Below, one piece after another: positions 1 through 8,673 of a DNA stretch of 64,000 bases. Under the pieces are notes generated by a model. It was not told the origin of the DNA, ran no database searches, and saw nothing but the letters and a program-made list of their open reading frames with translations. How positions within the stretch are numbered: the stretch's first letter is position 1; every line of letters begins with the position of its first letter. Source of the stretch: Lewinella sp. IMCC34191 (GTDB lineage: Bacteria > Bacteroidota > Bacteroidia > Chitinophagales > Saprospiraceae); NCBI RefSeq assembly GCF_003390935.1, contig NZ_QNQZ01000003.1, positions 124,001 through 188,000 on the forward strand, read 5' to 3'. A program made the position numbers and the translations under genes.

Positions 1-106
1 TGTTACCCGTCAGCTTCAGGCTAAAGGCGCGCAGGCTGTTGGTAATGGTGGAGAGTAAGTCTTGTATATCTTTCTGTTGTTGCTTCGTGGCTGTCATCTT
101 CGTCAT
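1..106 (-). CDS. Hypothetical protein, N-terminal fragment cut by window edge
   Basis: An open frame of 35 codons runs from an ATG at 106 (second in-frame ATG at 97) leftwards out of the window without a stop. The visible N-terminus is polar and Lys/Gln-rich (MTKMTATKQQQKD) and continues into a probable amphipathic helix. It has no signal peptide and I do not recognise it. It is divergent from the XRE regulator gene, with about 200 bp of AT-rich DNA between them that presumably holds both promoters. Confidence 0.45.
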   Translation of the reverse strand, partial: MTKMTATKQQQKDIQDLLSTITNSLRAFSLKLTGN

Positions 107-306
107 ATTTGGGCGCCTGTAAAAATTCTTTACAAAATTAGTGCTTGTTTAGACTTTTTGCAAATAATACGGGCGCGTTCTACGGTAAAGATTGCAAGAA
201 TCATACCAAGGGTTGCATGACAGCGGCAAAAGAGTAAAATTTTTTTACATATATCAACCATCTTCGTCACCGAATTGTAAAGTAGACATATCAGTTTACG
301 AGACAC

Positions 307-834
307 ATGAAAAACCAGGACGCCGTACTTGCCGCCTTTACCGAAGAGGCAGAGCTACCTAATTTCATCGCTTCGAACCTGAAACTCCTCCGCAAGTCAG
401 CCGGCTGGTCACAAACCGAGTTGGCGGAGCGGGTAGGCCTGAACCGCGGTAATATTGCAAGCTATGAGAGTGGTTGTGCGGAGCCGAGTATCTGCAAATT
501 GCTCCGCATCAGCAATTTATTCGACATCACCACCCGAGACTTCACCCGCCGTGATCTCAGTGACCCCAGCGAGCTTGCCCTGGCACGTACGGCGCACCGC
601 GCGGAGACCAAGGAAGCCGACCGCTACGCCGCTTATCGGCAGCGACAGGCCACGCTGCAGCACCTCATCGATTCTTCTCACGATCTCTTTCGCCACAAGC
701 GAGCGTCATTAGAACAACCCTGTAAGGAAGCCGAAATGTACGCGGGGCACTACCTGCAACTCATGGATCTCAGCCGCCAACTACTTGCGGACCACCAAAA
801 CCTGCTGGATGAACTGGGCTGTCAGTGTAAATAA
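307..834 (+). CDS. XRE-family helix-turn-helix transcriptional regulator
   Basis: This is a 175-residue cytoplasmic DNA-binding protein. Residues about 24-80 form a classical Cro/C1-type HTH: the segment NLKLLRKSAGWSQTELAERV is followed by a recognition helix containing GLNRGNIASYE. The C-terminal half (85-175) is charged and probably helical, and may serve dimerisation or ligand sensing; it lacks a recognisable peptidase or cupin domain. The start is the only ATG with the full HTH downstream. The DMT transporter gene begins 25 bp after its stop, so the two are probably cotranscribed and the regulator may control the exporter; that link is inference. Confidence 0.85.
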   Translation: MKNQDAVLAAFTEEAELPNFIASNLKLLRKSAGWSQTELAERVGLNRGNIASYESGCAEPSICKLLRISNLFDITTRDFTRRDLSDPSELALARTAHRAETKEADRYAAYRQRQATLQHLIDSSHDLFRHKRASLEQPCKEAEMYAGHYLQLMDLSRQLLADHQNLLDELGCQCK

Positions 835-859
835 GACACCCTGGCAGTAACCTGACACA

Positions 860-1750
860 ATGGCCTACAGTGAAAAGCGAGCGTATCTGGAGCTCCACCT
901 CGCCGTTTTTCTCTGGGGATTCACGGCGATCCTCGGCGATCTCATTCAGTTATCTGCTCTGACGCTTGTCTGGTGGAGAGTCCTGTTAACCTCCCTCAGC
1001 CTCATATTTTTCGTCCGGCTTGGGCGTATGGTCCGGGAAGTCGGTGCCAGACGGTTGCTTCTATTATGTGGTATCGGAATAATCGTGGCGCTCCACTGGG
1101 TAACTTTCTACGGTTCCATCAAATTGGCGAATGCCAGCATCGCGCTGATTTGCATGGCCACCACCTCCCTTTTTTCTTCCGTTTTCGAACCGCTCATCGT
1201 GAATCGGCCATTCAACTGGTACGAACTCCTCCTCGGCATTTTCATCCTGCCGGGTATTTGGCTGGTTGTCGACGGCGTGGAAAGCGCCATGAACGTCGGG
1301 ATCCTGGTCGGTTTGCTTTCGGCGGCGCTGGTTTCCATTTTTACTTCGCTCAACAAAAAGTACATCCAGAGTAGCAATCCCGCCCGCATCACCTTTATAG
1401 AGTTGGGTTCCGCTACCCTGTTCCTTACTCCCTTTCTTTATTCCCTGGGGGGTGACAAATTCTGGCCCTCCGCCATGGACTGGGTTTACCTGCTGGTTCT
1501 GTCTCTCCTCTGCACCACGCTTACTTTCTTTCTCTCTCTACGTTCCCTCAGCGAATTATCCGCCTTCGCTTCCAACCTCACGGTCAACTTGGAGCCGGTA
1601 TACGGCATCCTGCTCGCCTATTTTCTCCTCAACGATGCCGCCGAACTCAGCCCCAACTTCTATTGGGGCGCGCTGCTGATCGTAGTAGCCGTTTTTGGAT
1701 ACACGGGCGTGGAGCGTTACTTCAGGCGGCGCCGTGCGCTACTCCGATAA
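860..1750 (+). CDS. EamA/DMT-superfamily membrane transporter
   Basis: The protein is 296 residues, the usual length for the drug/metabolite transporter superfamily, and is almost entirely hydrophobic. About ten predicted membrane helices are arranged as two EamA-type halves (about 8-135 and 148-285), and the C-terminus is basic (RYFRRRRALLR), as expected for a cytoplasmic end. The family exports amino acids, nucleosides or other small metabolites; the substrate cannot be told from sequence. It follows the XRE gene by 25 bp. Its 3' end overlaps the convergent TPR/glycosyltransferase gene by 12 bp. Confidence 0.85.
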   Translation: MAYSEKRAYLELHLAVFLWGFTAILGDLIQLSALTLVWWRVLLTSLSLIFFVRLGRMVREVGARRLLLLCGIGIIVALHWVTFYGSIKLANASIALICMATTSLFSSVFEPLIVNRPFNWYELLLGIFILPGIWLVVDGVESAMNVGILVGLLSAALVSIFTSLNKKYIQSSNPARITFIELGSATLFLTPFLYSLGGDKFWPSAMDWVYLLVLSLLCTTLTFFLSLRSLSELSAFASNLTVNLEPVYGILLAYFLLNDAAELSPNFYWGALLIVVAVFGYTGVERYFRRRRALLR

Positions 1751-3562
1751 TTGCCGGAGCTGTTGACGGGCGATGGCGACGTTTTGCCGGGCTCCCTCGT
1801 TATCGGGCTCTATTTGAAGTGCGCGTTCGAAGTAGGACAAGGCACGGGCCGGGTTGCCCTCCATCCCGTAAGTGATGCCCAGTAGCCGCAGCGTTTCGTA
1901 CCGATCGGGTGCCAGGGCCAGTGAACGCTCCAGGTAGGACCGGGCGGTAAGCAGGTCGTTTTGCTCCTCCCCTGCCCTGCGTCCGGCTTGCTGCAGGGCC
2001 AGGGCCAGGTTTCCGTTTACGGTGCCATCGGCAACGCCGAAGGCACTCGCATTTTCGTAATCCGCTATCGCCGCCCCGTAGTCTTCCTGCAGATAGTGGG
2101 CGTTACCCCGCAGAAGGTAGGCGTTGCCGTAGCGCGGATGAATGCGGAGGGCGGCATTCAGGTCTTCGAGGGCATTGGCGATGAGCATTGCCTGCCCGGC
2201 GCGCCGTTCCTCCGGCAACTGCTGATAACGATCGAGCCGGGCACCGGCGGCGGCATTACGCAGTTTCGCACTGTTCGGCTGGCGGGCGACATCCGTCGTG
2301 AAGAGCGTATAGTTATCGCTCCACACCGGATTGCGCAGCACGGTCAACATGCAAAAAACGGGTACCACGGCAATCGCTATCCACCGACCATGCTGCCACC
2401 GGGCCAGCAACGCCACCACCGCCAGCAAGAAGCCGAAGCTGGGCATAAACAGAAAGCGTTCGCTCATCAGCGTACCCACGCTAAATAGCAGATTACTGAC
2501 GATGGAAAGCGTGATAAAATAGGTCAGTATGCCTGCGGCAACAATGGGGCGACGGGAGCGCAGGTAAAAGCCTGCCAGTGCAAGCAGCGCAATGTGGCCG
2601 ATCAGACTGATCCAGACCCAAATGTCCGACCAGCTCTTCAGCTCGATGGCGGTCGGGTAATAATCATGTACCAGATTCACGGGCCAGACCATCAGCTTCA
2701 AGTACAGCAGGGCCGTATAAATCACCGTAGGCAAACGCTCCCAGAAGGTCATCACGACCACTCCCCCACCCTGTTCCCGCAAAAAGGGATTATTCATTAG
2801 TTCGGTAGGTGGGTCGCCGATGCCCGTACCGATCACCGCGAAGCGGACAGCCAGGTAAACGGCGGCTGCCAAAGCCATAGGAATCAGGTATCGGTAGCGA
2901 GGACCACTGCGGGTGGAGAGGAGCAAGGGAGTTACGATTAAAAAGGTAATCGCATTTTCCTTGGCAAAACACCCCACTAGAAAAAGCATTCCACCTGCGC
3001 TCGCCGCCCACCAACTGCCGTCGCGGGACGCACGCAGGACCATCCAGGTGGCGCACAGCGCCCCGAGCAAGGCAAGGATCTCGTCCCGCCCCTTGATATT
3101 GGCCACGGCCTCGGTGTGGACGGGATGGGCCACGAAGAGCGCGGCCGTCGCCAGCGGCACCCACCCGGCCAGCTCCTTATCCCGGACAAGCTCCCGGACC
3201 GTAAACAGGACAACGACGCCCAGGACCGCGTACCACGATACGTTGAATAAATGGTACAAAAACGGGCCGTCCGCTACCTCCCCTTCCAGGGCAAAGAGGG
3301 CCGGCGTGAGGGGACGGTAGCGTCCGCCCGCGACCAGGCTCGCCCGGTCCTGCTCCCCGAAGAAACCGTAGAAGGTATCGTGGGTAAAGAGGTCCGCCCA
3401 TCCGGAGACACCCCGGTTGACGACGGAATTATCCGTGATCACGATGGCGTCATCGAGCGTAAAGTCGTGGCCCAGCGTGTTGGCGTACAACAGGAAACTG
3501 AGGAGCGCAAGCGCAATCGCTTGCGGACCGGAACGGCGGTACCACGGTAGAACGAGCGGCAT
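1739..3562 (-). CDS. TMTC-like multi-pass glycosyltransferase with C-terminal TPRs
   Basis: The protein has about ten membrane helices over the first ~430 residues and then a soluble C-terminal stretch of tetratricopeptide repeats (for example around IHPRYGNAYLLRGNAHYLQ and the final ALSYFERALQIEPDNEG). The first periplasmic loop carries the acidic DFTLDD motif typical of GT-C mannosyl/arabinosyl-type transferases, and the KGRDE segment resembles the loop of eukaryotic TMTC O-mannosyltransferases (DUF1736 region). Such proteins use polyprenyl-phosphate sugars to glycosylate exported proteins or glycans; acceptor and donor are unknown here. I chose the ATG at 3562; a GTG at 3586 would add eight residues. 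Confidence 0.75.
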   Translation of the reverse strand: MPLVLPWYRRSGPQAIALALLSFLLYANTLGHDFTLDDAIVITDNSVVNRGVSGWADLFTHDTFYGFFGEQDRASLVAGGRYRPLTPALFALEGEVADGPFLYHLFNVSWYAVLGVVVLFTVRELVRDKELAGWVPLATAALFVAHPVHTEAVANIKGRDEILALLGALCATWMVLRASRDGSWWAASAGGMLFLVGCFAKENAITFLIVTPLLLSTRSGPRYRYLIPMALAAAVYLAVRFAVIGTGIGDPPTELMNNPFLREQGGGVVVMTFWERLPTVIYTALLYLKLMVWPVNLVHDYYPTAIELKSWSDIWVWISLIGHIALLALAGFYLRSRRPIVAAGILTYFITLSIVSNLLFSVGTLMSERFLFMPSFGFLLAVVALLARWQHGRWIAIAVVPVFCMLTVLRNPVWSDNYTLFTTDVARQPNSAKLRNAAAGARLDRYQQLPEERRAGQAMLIANALEDLNAALRIHPRYGNAYLLRGNAHYLQEDYGAAIADYENASAFGVADGTVNGNLALALQQAGRRAGEEQNDLLTARSYLERSLALAPDRYETLRLLGITYGMEGNPARALSYFERALQIEPDNEGARQNVAIARQQLRQLSE

Positions 3563-3636
3563 AGGGCGAAGATAGCGGGCGGTCACGGCAACCCAAATTG
3601 GTTGGTAACCGTTGCAACGATTTACAAGCCCCGCTT

Positions 3637-4485
3637 ATGTCCCGCCCCCTGATTTTGGTTACGAACGATGATGGCATCACCGCCGGAGGAATTGCCGCGC
3701 TGGTCGGTGTTGCCAAAGAATTCGGTGACGTGCTGGTCGTCGCCCCCGACAGCCCGCAATCTGCCCAGGGCCACGCCATCACCATTAGCGTGCCGGTCTT
3801 CGTTCGGGAAAGCGACGCCTTAGGGGACGACGTCGAAGCCTACGAATGCAGCGGCACCCCGGTCGACTGTGTCAAGCTGGCGAAGAGCGTATTGCTGAAC
3901 GGCCGCACGCCCGACCTGTGCCTCTCCGGCATTAACCACGGAAGCAACGCGGCCATCAATATTCTTTACAGCGGCACCCTTTCCGCGGCCATGGAAGCCA
4001 GTCTGGAAGGTATTCCCAGCATCGGGTTCAGCTTCCTGAATTACCAAGCGGACGCTGACTTTTCGCCCTGCCTGCCCTACGTCCGGCATTTGGTAGACTT
4101 CGTTCTGACCAACGGCATGGAAGACGGCAGCCTGTTCAACGTCAACATTCCCGACCTGCCCGCCGAAGAGATACGGGGACTAAAGGTCTGTCGCCAGGCA
4201 GAAGCCCGCTGGGTAGAGGAATACACCCGCGCGGAAGACCCCCGCGGCCGCCCTTATTACTGGCTGACGGGCAAATTCGTCAACGAAGACGAACGGACCG
4301 ACACCGATGCATACGCCCTGCAGCACGGCTACGTGGCCCTGGTACCGAGTGTCCACGATTTAACCAACCACCGGGCCCTACAGAGCCTGCAGACCATCGA
4401 GAGTAGTCTCCAACCGGGCGAGGTCGATTACGCCGACGACGTCCGCGAAGGACCGGGTAAGGAACAGCAGCTGGAGCAGTTCTAG
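3637..4485 (+). CDS. surE: 5'/3'-nucleotidase SurE
   Basis: SurE is a divalent-metal phosphatase that removes phosphate from nucleoside 5'- and 3'-monophosphates. The N-terminus has the hallmark VTNDDG metal-binding motif (Asp11-Asp12), followed by the GTPVDCVKL and SGINHGSN motifs of the active site. I chose the ATG at 3637 because MSRPLILVTNDDG is the family's usual start; the in-frame codons upstream from 3598 look non-coding. The 282-residue length is slightly above the common ~250 because of a polar C-terminal tail. It is divergent from the TMTC-like gene and is followed at 9 bp by a convergent small membrane-protein gene. Confidence 0.93.
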   Translation: MSRPLILVTNDDGITAGGIAALVGVAKEFGDVLVVAPDSPQSAQGHAITISVPVFVRESDALGDDVEAYECSGTPVDCVKLAKSVLLNGRTPDLCLSGINHGSNAAINILYSGTLSAAMEASLEGIPSIGFSFLNYQADADFSPCLPYVRHLVDFVLTNGMEDGSLFNVNIPDLPAEEIRGLKVCRQAEARWVEEYTRAEDPRGRPYYWLTGKFVNEDERTDTDAYALQHGYVALVPSVHDLTNHRALQSLQTIESSLQPGEVDYADDVREGPGKEQQLEQF

Positions 4486-4493
4486 GTAAAAAT

Positions 4494-4787
4494 TTACCCG
4501 TCTAGCAACTCACTTCCGAAATAGAAGAACCAGATGGCGGCCATGATCATGACCCCGATCACCAAACCCTTCAGGCTCTTGGACCGGTAGGTTCGGCGGA
4601 AGACGTTCATCGGAAGGATATTCAGGCAGATAGCGATGAGCGCGAGTGTGCGCGGCCGGAACGAGATCTGCCGCCCCGCGCTGGCGGAAAACCAGTCGCC
4701 GAGTTGCAGGAAAAGGGCGTAGGATACGAAGGAGAGAAAGAAGGAAACGGCCAGACCGAGCCAGAGGTGGTCATTGCGTGGGACCAT
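4494..4787 (-). CDS. Small hypothetical multi-pass membrane protein
   Basis: A 97-residue protein with three hydrophobic segments (about 8-28, 46-62 and 74-92) separated by basic loops such as RRTYRSKSLK. It starts with an ATG and ends in a short acidic tail. I do not recognise a family; the layout suits a small inner-membrane protein. It is convergent with surE, and the nine-base gap lies in a small AT-rich palindrome (GGTAAA...TTTACC) that could help terminate both genes. Confidence 0.6.
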   Translation of the reverse strand: MVPRNDHLWLGLAVSFFLSFVSYALFLQLGDWFSASAGRQISFRPRTLALIAICLNILPMNVFRRTYRSKSLKGLVIGVMIMAAIWFFYFGSELLDG

Positions 4788-4904
4788 GCAGCGAGATTTT
4801 AGCGGATAACGACCGAATGACGGCCTACGTTCATCCCGTCGGAATTGCCGGTCGTCGAAACCGGCCCCCGCATCGTAGCGAGTGACTTAACTTAGGCTCC
4901 GTAC

Positions 4905-5693
4905 ATGCGTTCTACGAATATGCGCAAGAGAATAACGGACTACGCCAAGAAAACGCTTAAAGATTCCATCATGAACCCCGATCCGAAGAGCGATAAGGAT
5001 GCCCACGCCGGCACCATTATCCGTAACCACGTCGTCTGGAGCATGGGCGCCAGTTACGTCATTCCACTTCCGGTAGCCGATGTATTCGCCGTATCGGCCC
5101 TGCAGCTCGACATGATCCGCCAGCTATGCCGGGTCTACAATATTGATTTCGCCGAGACACAGGGCAAGGCCATCGTTACCTCGCTGACCACCAGCGCCAT
5201 GACCAAGGCCGGAGCCCGCAGTCTGATCAAACTTATCCCGGGCATCGGCACGGTGATCGGTGGCGTGACCACGGCCATCCTCAACGGGGCCAGCACCTAC
5301 GCCCTGGGGGAGGTTTTCAAAAAGCACTTCGGCAACGGCGGCACCTTCCTCGACTTCGACACCGACCGGTTGAAGAAGATGTACAACGAAAAATTCGAGA
5401 AGGGCAAGGACGTAGCCAAGAAGTGGAAGCAGGAGCAGGCCGAGGATATCGTTCCTCCCCCGCCGCCGCCACCCGCTCCCACGGCTAAGCCAACGCCCGA
5501 AGCGGGTGTAGGCGCAACGGCAACCGCCGCCCCTAGCCCTACCCCACCCCCTCCGGCACCGACTCCTCCCCCTGCTCCCGCCAGCGACGCGGAGGATAAC
5601 ATCCGCCGCATCCGCGAACTTGCCGAAATGAAGGCGCAGAATATTATTTCCGAGGAGGAGTTTCAGGCTATGAAGAAGCGCATCATCGGCTAG
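4905..5693 (+). CDS. DUF697-like protein with proline-rich linker and SHOCT tail
   Basis: Residues about 35-140 match the DUF697/YcjF-type pattern: a hydrophobic helical hairpin with IPLPVADVFAVSALQLDMIR, then YNIDF, then a glycine-rich hydrophobic stretch (LIKLIPGIGTVIGGVTTAIL). Next comes a charged helix, a Pro/Ala-rich linker (about 184-229) with a run of seven prolines, and a final SHOCT-type short domain ending NIISEEEFQAMKKRIIG. Such proteins sit at membranes and often oligomerise; no enzyme function is known. ATGs at 4905 and 4920 are both possible starts. The gene stands alone between the small membrane gene and the convergent adhesin-like gene. Confidence 0.75.
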   Translation: MRSTNMRKRITDYAKKTLKDSIMNPDPKSDKDAHAGTIIRNHVVWSMGASYVIPLPVADVFAVSALQLDMIRQLCRVYNIDFAETQGKAIVTSLTTSAMTKAGARSLIKLIPGIGTVIGGVTTAILNGASTYALGEVFKKHFGNGGTFLDFDTDRLKKMYNEKFEKGKDVAKKWKQEQAEDIVPPPPPPPAPTAKPTPEAGVGATATAAPSPTPPPPAPTPPPAPASDAEDNIRRIRELAEMKAQNIISEEEFQAMKKRIIG

Positions 5694-5703
5694 TCCAGGA
5701 GAC

Positions 5704-6600
5704 CTACCGCTGTTTGGCTAAGTGGAGATCGCCGAAAGTCACACTGGCGGTGATCGTCCCCGTTCGTTCGCCGCCGGCACCGATCTGGATGCGTCGCCAT
5801 TCACTGGTGCGCTCCAGCTCGATGAGCTTGCGGTTATCCGGCAGGATCATTTCTCCGTTGTTGCTGGCCAATTCGTAGGCCAGTCGTTCGCCGCCATCCG
5901 GCTCGTAGATGTAGACGTCGCTTTTATCCGCGTTCACGCGCAGGTCACGCATATTGATGTTGGGGCTCAGCTTTAGCTCGCCGTACTGCGCGTTGATCGT
6001 GAACGTACCGCCGACGTCGAGCAGGTTGATGTCCGACCGACGGGCGTTAATCACGACATTGCCGTCGATTTTTTCCCCCGTAATGTCGCCGAATCGCGTG
6101 CGGATATCCAGCAATCCCTCCACGTTATCGATGTTGATGGCGGAGAATTCTCCGTTGATGCGCAGTCGGTTGCGCAGGTTGCTGATGGTCGCCCCGCCGA
6201 AGTGGCTCTTAAGGTAGACGGGGCACTCCTCCGGCAGCGTGATGAAGTATTCGACGGTCAGCTCGCTATCGGGTTCATGGTCCGCGTCCAGCCGGCGATT
6301 CTTTAGAAAGATTTTCTGGCCGGCGACCTCGGTGACGAGTTCCAGATTCTCTAGATCCCGTTCGGCGACCTCAAGGCGCTGGTTCCGCGCCGTCATGACC
6401 ACCCGCACGTGAATTTTTTGCTGGTCCCAGGTTTCGACGAAGATTTCCGCTTTTTCCCCCTCCACGGCCAGTTCACTGCCGGAGCGGTAGGTATAGGTAT
6501 CCTCAATGGTCTTGGTGACTACCTCCCGGTAATCAGCCTGGGCCGTTAGCGTAACGGCAAACAAGCAGTAGAGGGCGAACAGGACGTACCGCATGATCAC
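5704..6600 (-). CDS. Secreted DUF4097/adhesin-head-like beta-helical protein
   Basis: The 298-residue protein has an N-terminal signal peptide (hydrophobic core LFALYCLFAVTL, probable cleavage after TAQA). The rest alternates short beta-strands with polar turns, as in DUF4097/DUF2807 'adhesin head' proteins that fold as a beta-helix. The start is a GTG that overlaps the stop of the anti-sigma-like gene (GTGA); an in-frame ATG lies two codons later at 6594. It is the last gene of the sigma / anti-sigma-like / effector operon, so it is probably an envelope protein whose expression follows that sigma factor. The molecular role is unknown. Confidence 0.75.
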   Translation of the reverse strand: MIMRYVLFALYCLFAVTLTAQADYREVVTKTIEDTYTYRSGSELAVEGEKAEIFVETWDQQKIHVRVVMTARNQRLEVAERDLENLELVTEVAGQKIFLKNRRLDADHEPDSELTVEYFITLPEECPVYLKSHFGGATISNLRNRLRINGEFSAINIDNVEGLLDIRTRFGDITGEKIDGNVVINARRSDINLLDVGGTFTINAQYGELKLSPNINMRDLRVNADKSDVYIYEPDGGERLAYELASNNGEMILPDNRKLIELERTSEWRRIQIGAGGERTGTITASVTFGDLHLAKQR

Positions 6601-7193
6601 AGTTCTACGATGATGCGGCGGTATACATCGTCGCGCTCCCGCTCGATCTCGGCGAGTTGCTGCACGATACCGGGATCTTCGCCGTAGGCCACGAGCATCG
6701 CCTTGACCTCCTCGCGGGCGCTGGTCAGTTCGTCGAGTTCGTGACCGAGATTATTGAGGTGAGGTTCGTTACGCTCTTCCACTTCCCGGCGGGCGAGCTG
6801 AAAACTGTTTTCATCGTCATCCCAGTCGGCAACGACGGGCTCGGGTGCCGCTTCGCGGGAATAGGCGTAGGAGATCTCGGGGCCGCCGTCGTACAGCAGG
6901 AATACGGTAACGAAGAGCAGCAGAACCGCCGCGGCCGCGGCTACGCTGGTCCAACGACGAAGCGGTAGCCGCCGCATTCGCGCCCGCTTGTCTTCGTCCA
7001 GTTCTTTACTAATCGTGTTCCAAACACCCGGTGGTGGGGCATGTGTGGGCAGTCGGCTGCCGAGCGGAGCGCTGGCGCCGCTGGTAGCCTGATTCAGCTT
7101 GCCGTCGATGGCGGACCAGGAATCACCCAGGGCATCGTAGTTCGGCAGGCGATCCAGTGCTTCACGCAGGGTCCGGTAGTTCTTCTCCTTCAC
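6597..7193 (-). CDS. Putative membrane anti-sigma factor
   Basis: A 198-residue single-pass protein with a polar N-terminal cytoplasmic part of about 80 residues, one membrane helix (WTSVAAAAAVLLLFVTVFLL) and a charged extracytoplasmic domain rich in Glu/Arg that probably forms a coiled coil. It has no recognisable zinc-binding (ZAS) motif, so the anti-sigma role rests on position and topology. It starts with GTG, and the start overlaps the sigma-factor stop codon (GTGA). The same overlap joins it to the next gene, which points to coupled translation and fixed stoichiometry of the three products. Confidence 0.7.
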   Translation of the reverse strand: MKEKNYRTLREALDRLPNYDALGDSWSAIDGKLNQATSGASAPLGSRLPTHAPPPGVWNTISKELDEDKRARMRRLPLRRWTSVAAAAAVLLLFVTVFLLYDGGPEISYAYSREAAPEPVVADWDDDENSFQLARREVEERNEPHLNNLGHELDELTSAREEVKAMLVAYGEDPGIVQQLAEIERERDDVYRRIIVEL

Positions 7194-7756
7194 ACGTATG
7201 CTTTTAAGTATTCGCGCAATTTCTTTTTCGCGTAGAATAGCTGGCTCTTGCTGGTTCCGGTTGTAATGCCCAGCATATCAGCTACTTCCTGGTGTTTATA
7301 GCCTTCCACTTCGATCAGTACGAAGACGGCGCGGTATCCGTCGGGCAATCGCTGGATGGCACGTTCCAGGTACTCTACGTCTAAAGCGGTATGCCCCCAA
7401 TCGATCTGCTCGTCCGCGTGGTTAAGGGGCAGCTCCTCGTACTGGGGTTGACGACGTAGCCGGTTCAGGGCAGTACGTACGATAACCACTTTCATCCAGG
7501 CACCGACGGTGCTGTCGCCCCGAAAGGTGTGCAGCTTCTGGAATACCTTCAGGAAGCCTTCCTGGAGGGCATCGTTGGCCAGATCGAAATCGCCGCAAAT
7601 GCGGTAACAGGCGGTATACATCGCCCGACTGTAACGGTCGTACAACTCTTTCTGGGCACGTCGGTCCTGCCGGCGACACGCAGCTACTAGTTCGTCTTCC
7701 GTCATCCGGGCGGGGCTTGTAGGTGTAATTGCTCCAGCTTGAAGTTTACTGATCAT
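7190..7756 (-). CDS. ECF-type RNA polymerase sigma factor
   Basis: The protein has the two domains of an extracytoplasmic-function sigma-70 factor. Region 2 includes ALQEGFLKVFQKLHTFRG and GAWMKVVIVRTALNRLRR. Region 4 includes LPDGYRAVFVLIEVEGYKHQ and a helix-turn-helix with EVADMLGITTGTSKSQLFYA. I place the start at the ATG at 7756, giving 188 residues, because the frame further upstream runs through a transcription terminator for the preceding gene. It heads a three-gene operon with a membrane anti-sigma-like protein and a secreted adhesin-like protein, so it likely responds to an envelope signal. Confidence 0.9.
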   Translation of the reverse strand: MISKLQAGAITPTSPARMTEDELVAACRRQDRRAQKELYDRYSRAMYTACYRICGDFDLANDALQEGFLKVFQKLHTFRGDSTVGAWMKVVIVRTALNRLRRQPQYEELPLNHADEQIDWGHTALDVEYLERAIQRLPDGYRAVFVLIEVEGYKHQEVADMLGITTGTSKSQLFYAKKKLREYLKAYV

Positions 7757-7812
7757 GATGGTAAGCTCTAAGTAAAGGAGTGGTGAGAGGAGTATAGGGT
7801 TGGTTCGTTCGC

Positions 7813-7870
7813 AAAAAAAAGCGGAAGCGATGCGAAGCTGGCACTGGCCACCTTCCATCTCGCTTCCGCT
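7813..7870 (-). terminator. Rho-independent terminator after the beta-barrel gene
   Basis: A perfect 11-bp inverted repeat (AGCGGAAGCGA at 7820-7830 and TCGCTTCCGCT at 7860-7870) is followed, reading on the minus strand, by eight T residues (7820-7813). It lies 44 bp past the stop of the outer-membrane beta-barrel gene and upstream of the sigma-factor start. It therefore separates the two transcription units and supports the shorter sigma-factor start. Confidence 0.85.
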
Positions 7871-7913
7871 AGGATAATTCAAACCGTTTTAGCTTTCAGG
7901 AGCCTGGTCCTAT

Positions 7914-8549
7914 CTAGAACCGGTAGGCAACACTACCGATCCACCGTTTCGGCGCCTGATCAATATCAAATTCGTTACCGTCGAAGGTCCAGGTTTTCCC
8001 GTATTTGGCAAAGTTGCCATCGTAGCGAACGTCCAGGGTAAGCGGGCCTATATCGATCGATCCCCCCAGTGTGTAACCCAGGTTGAAGGTGTCGAAGGTA
8101 CGGTCCAACCCATCCTGCGAACGCAGGTCATTCGTATTCGACAGGAAGAAGTGGCCGACGGGACCAGCGTTCAAACGCAGGAAGGCGAGCTTATAACTTA
8201 GTAGCACCGGAACGTTTACGTCGTTGTAACGCTCGTCGAACACCACCTCCGTGCCCGGCGTGTCGGGATCGTCGAATCGGTAGGTCGTCTTAGCGCTATT
8301 GAAGGTCACCTCCGGTTGCAGGGTCAGTTGTTCCCCGAGTGGAAGACGTAGCAACGCGCCGAACTGGAAGCCATAATTGGCATCGGTCAGCGCGAAGCGC
8401 AGATCGTCGCGTCCGTCGCGGTTGAAACTGAAGCTTTCCCCCTGCAGCGATTCGGTCGCGAGGCCCGCCTTCACGCCCAGTTCGATCTGGGCAAAGCTGA
8501 AGGTGGAGAGAAAAAGCAGGGGTAGAAAAAAGGCTATTCGTTGTGTCAT
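7914..8549 (-). CDS. PorT-like outer-membrane beta-barrel protein
   Basis: A 211-residue protein starting at the ATG at 8549, with a signal peptide (IAFFLPLLFLSTFSFAQ, cleavage after FAQ). The mature part begins with IELGVKAGLATESLQG, typical of small Bacteroidota outer-membrane barrels (PorT/OmpW-like), and shows alternating hydrophobic residues in about eight strands. It ends in the aromatic C-terminal strand GSVAYRF recognised by the Bam complex. Specific function is not predictable. It is followed by a strong terminator. Confidence 0.8.
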   Translation of the reverse strand: MTQRIAFFLPLLFLSTFSFAQIELGVKAGLATESLQGESFSFNRDGRDDLRFALTDANYGFQFGALLRLPLGEQLTLQPEVTFNSAKTTYRFDDPDTPGTEVVFDERYNDVNVPVLLSYKLAFLRLNAGPVGHFFLSNTNDLRSQDGLDRTFDTFNLGYTLGGSIDIGPLTLDVRYDGNFAKYGKTWTFDGNEFDIDQAPKRWIGSVAYRF

Positions 8550-8560
8550 GTCATGCAAAG

Positions 8561-8576
8561 TATTGGTTCACCAATA
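8561..8576. promoter_or_regulatory. Palindrome upstream of the beta-barrel gene
   Basis: TATTGGT-TC-ACCAATA is a perfect 7-bp inverted repeat 11 bp upstream of the beta-barrel start codon. On the minus strand it runs into TACTTTG, close to a Bacteroidota -7 element. The position fits an operator for a dimeric regulator, or chance; no partner regulator is evident nearby. Confidence 0.3.
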
Positions 8577-8673
8577 AGCGGCTGCGTATTCGAAAGAATT
8601 GTGGCCAATGCGTTAATTCTCCCTTAATGTATATCGCGAGCGGATAGTTCGTTACCCATCCAACCGGCTATTT

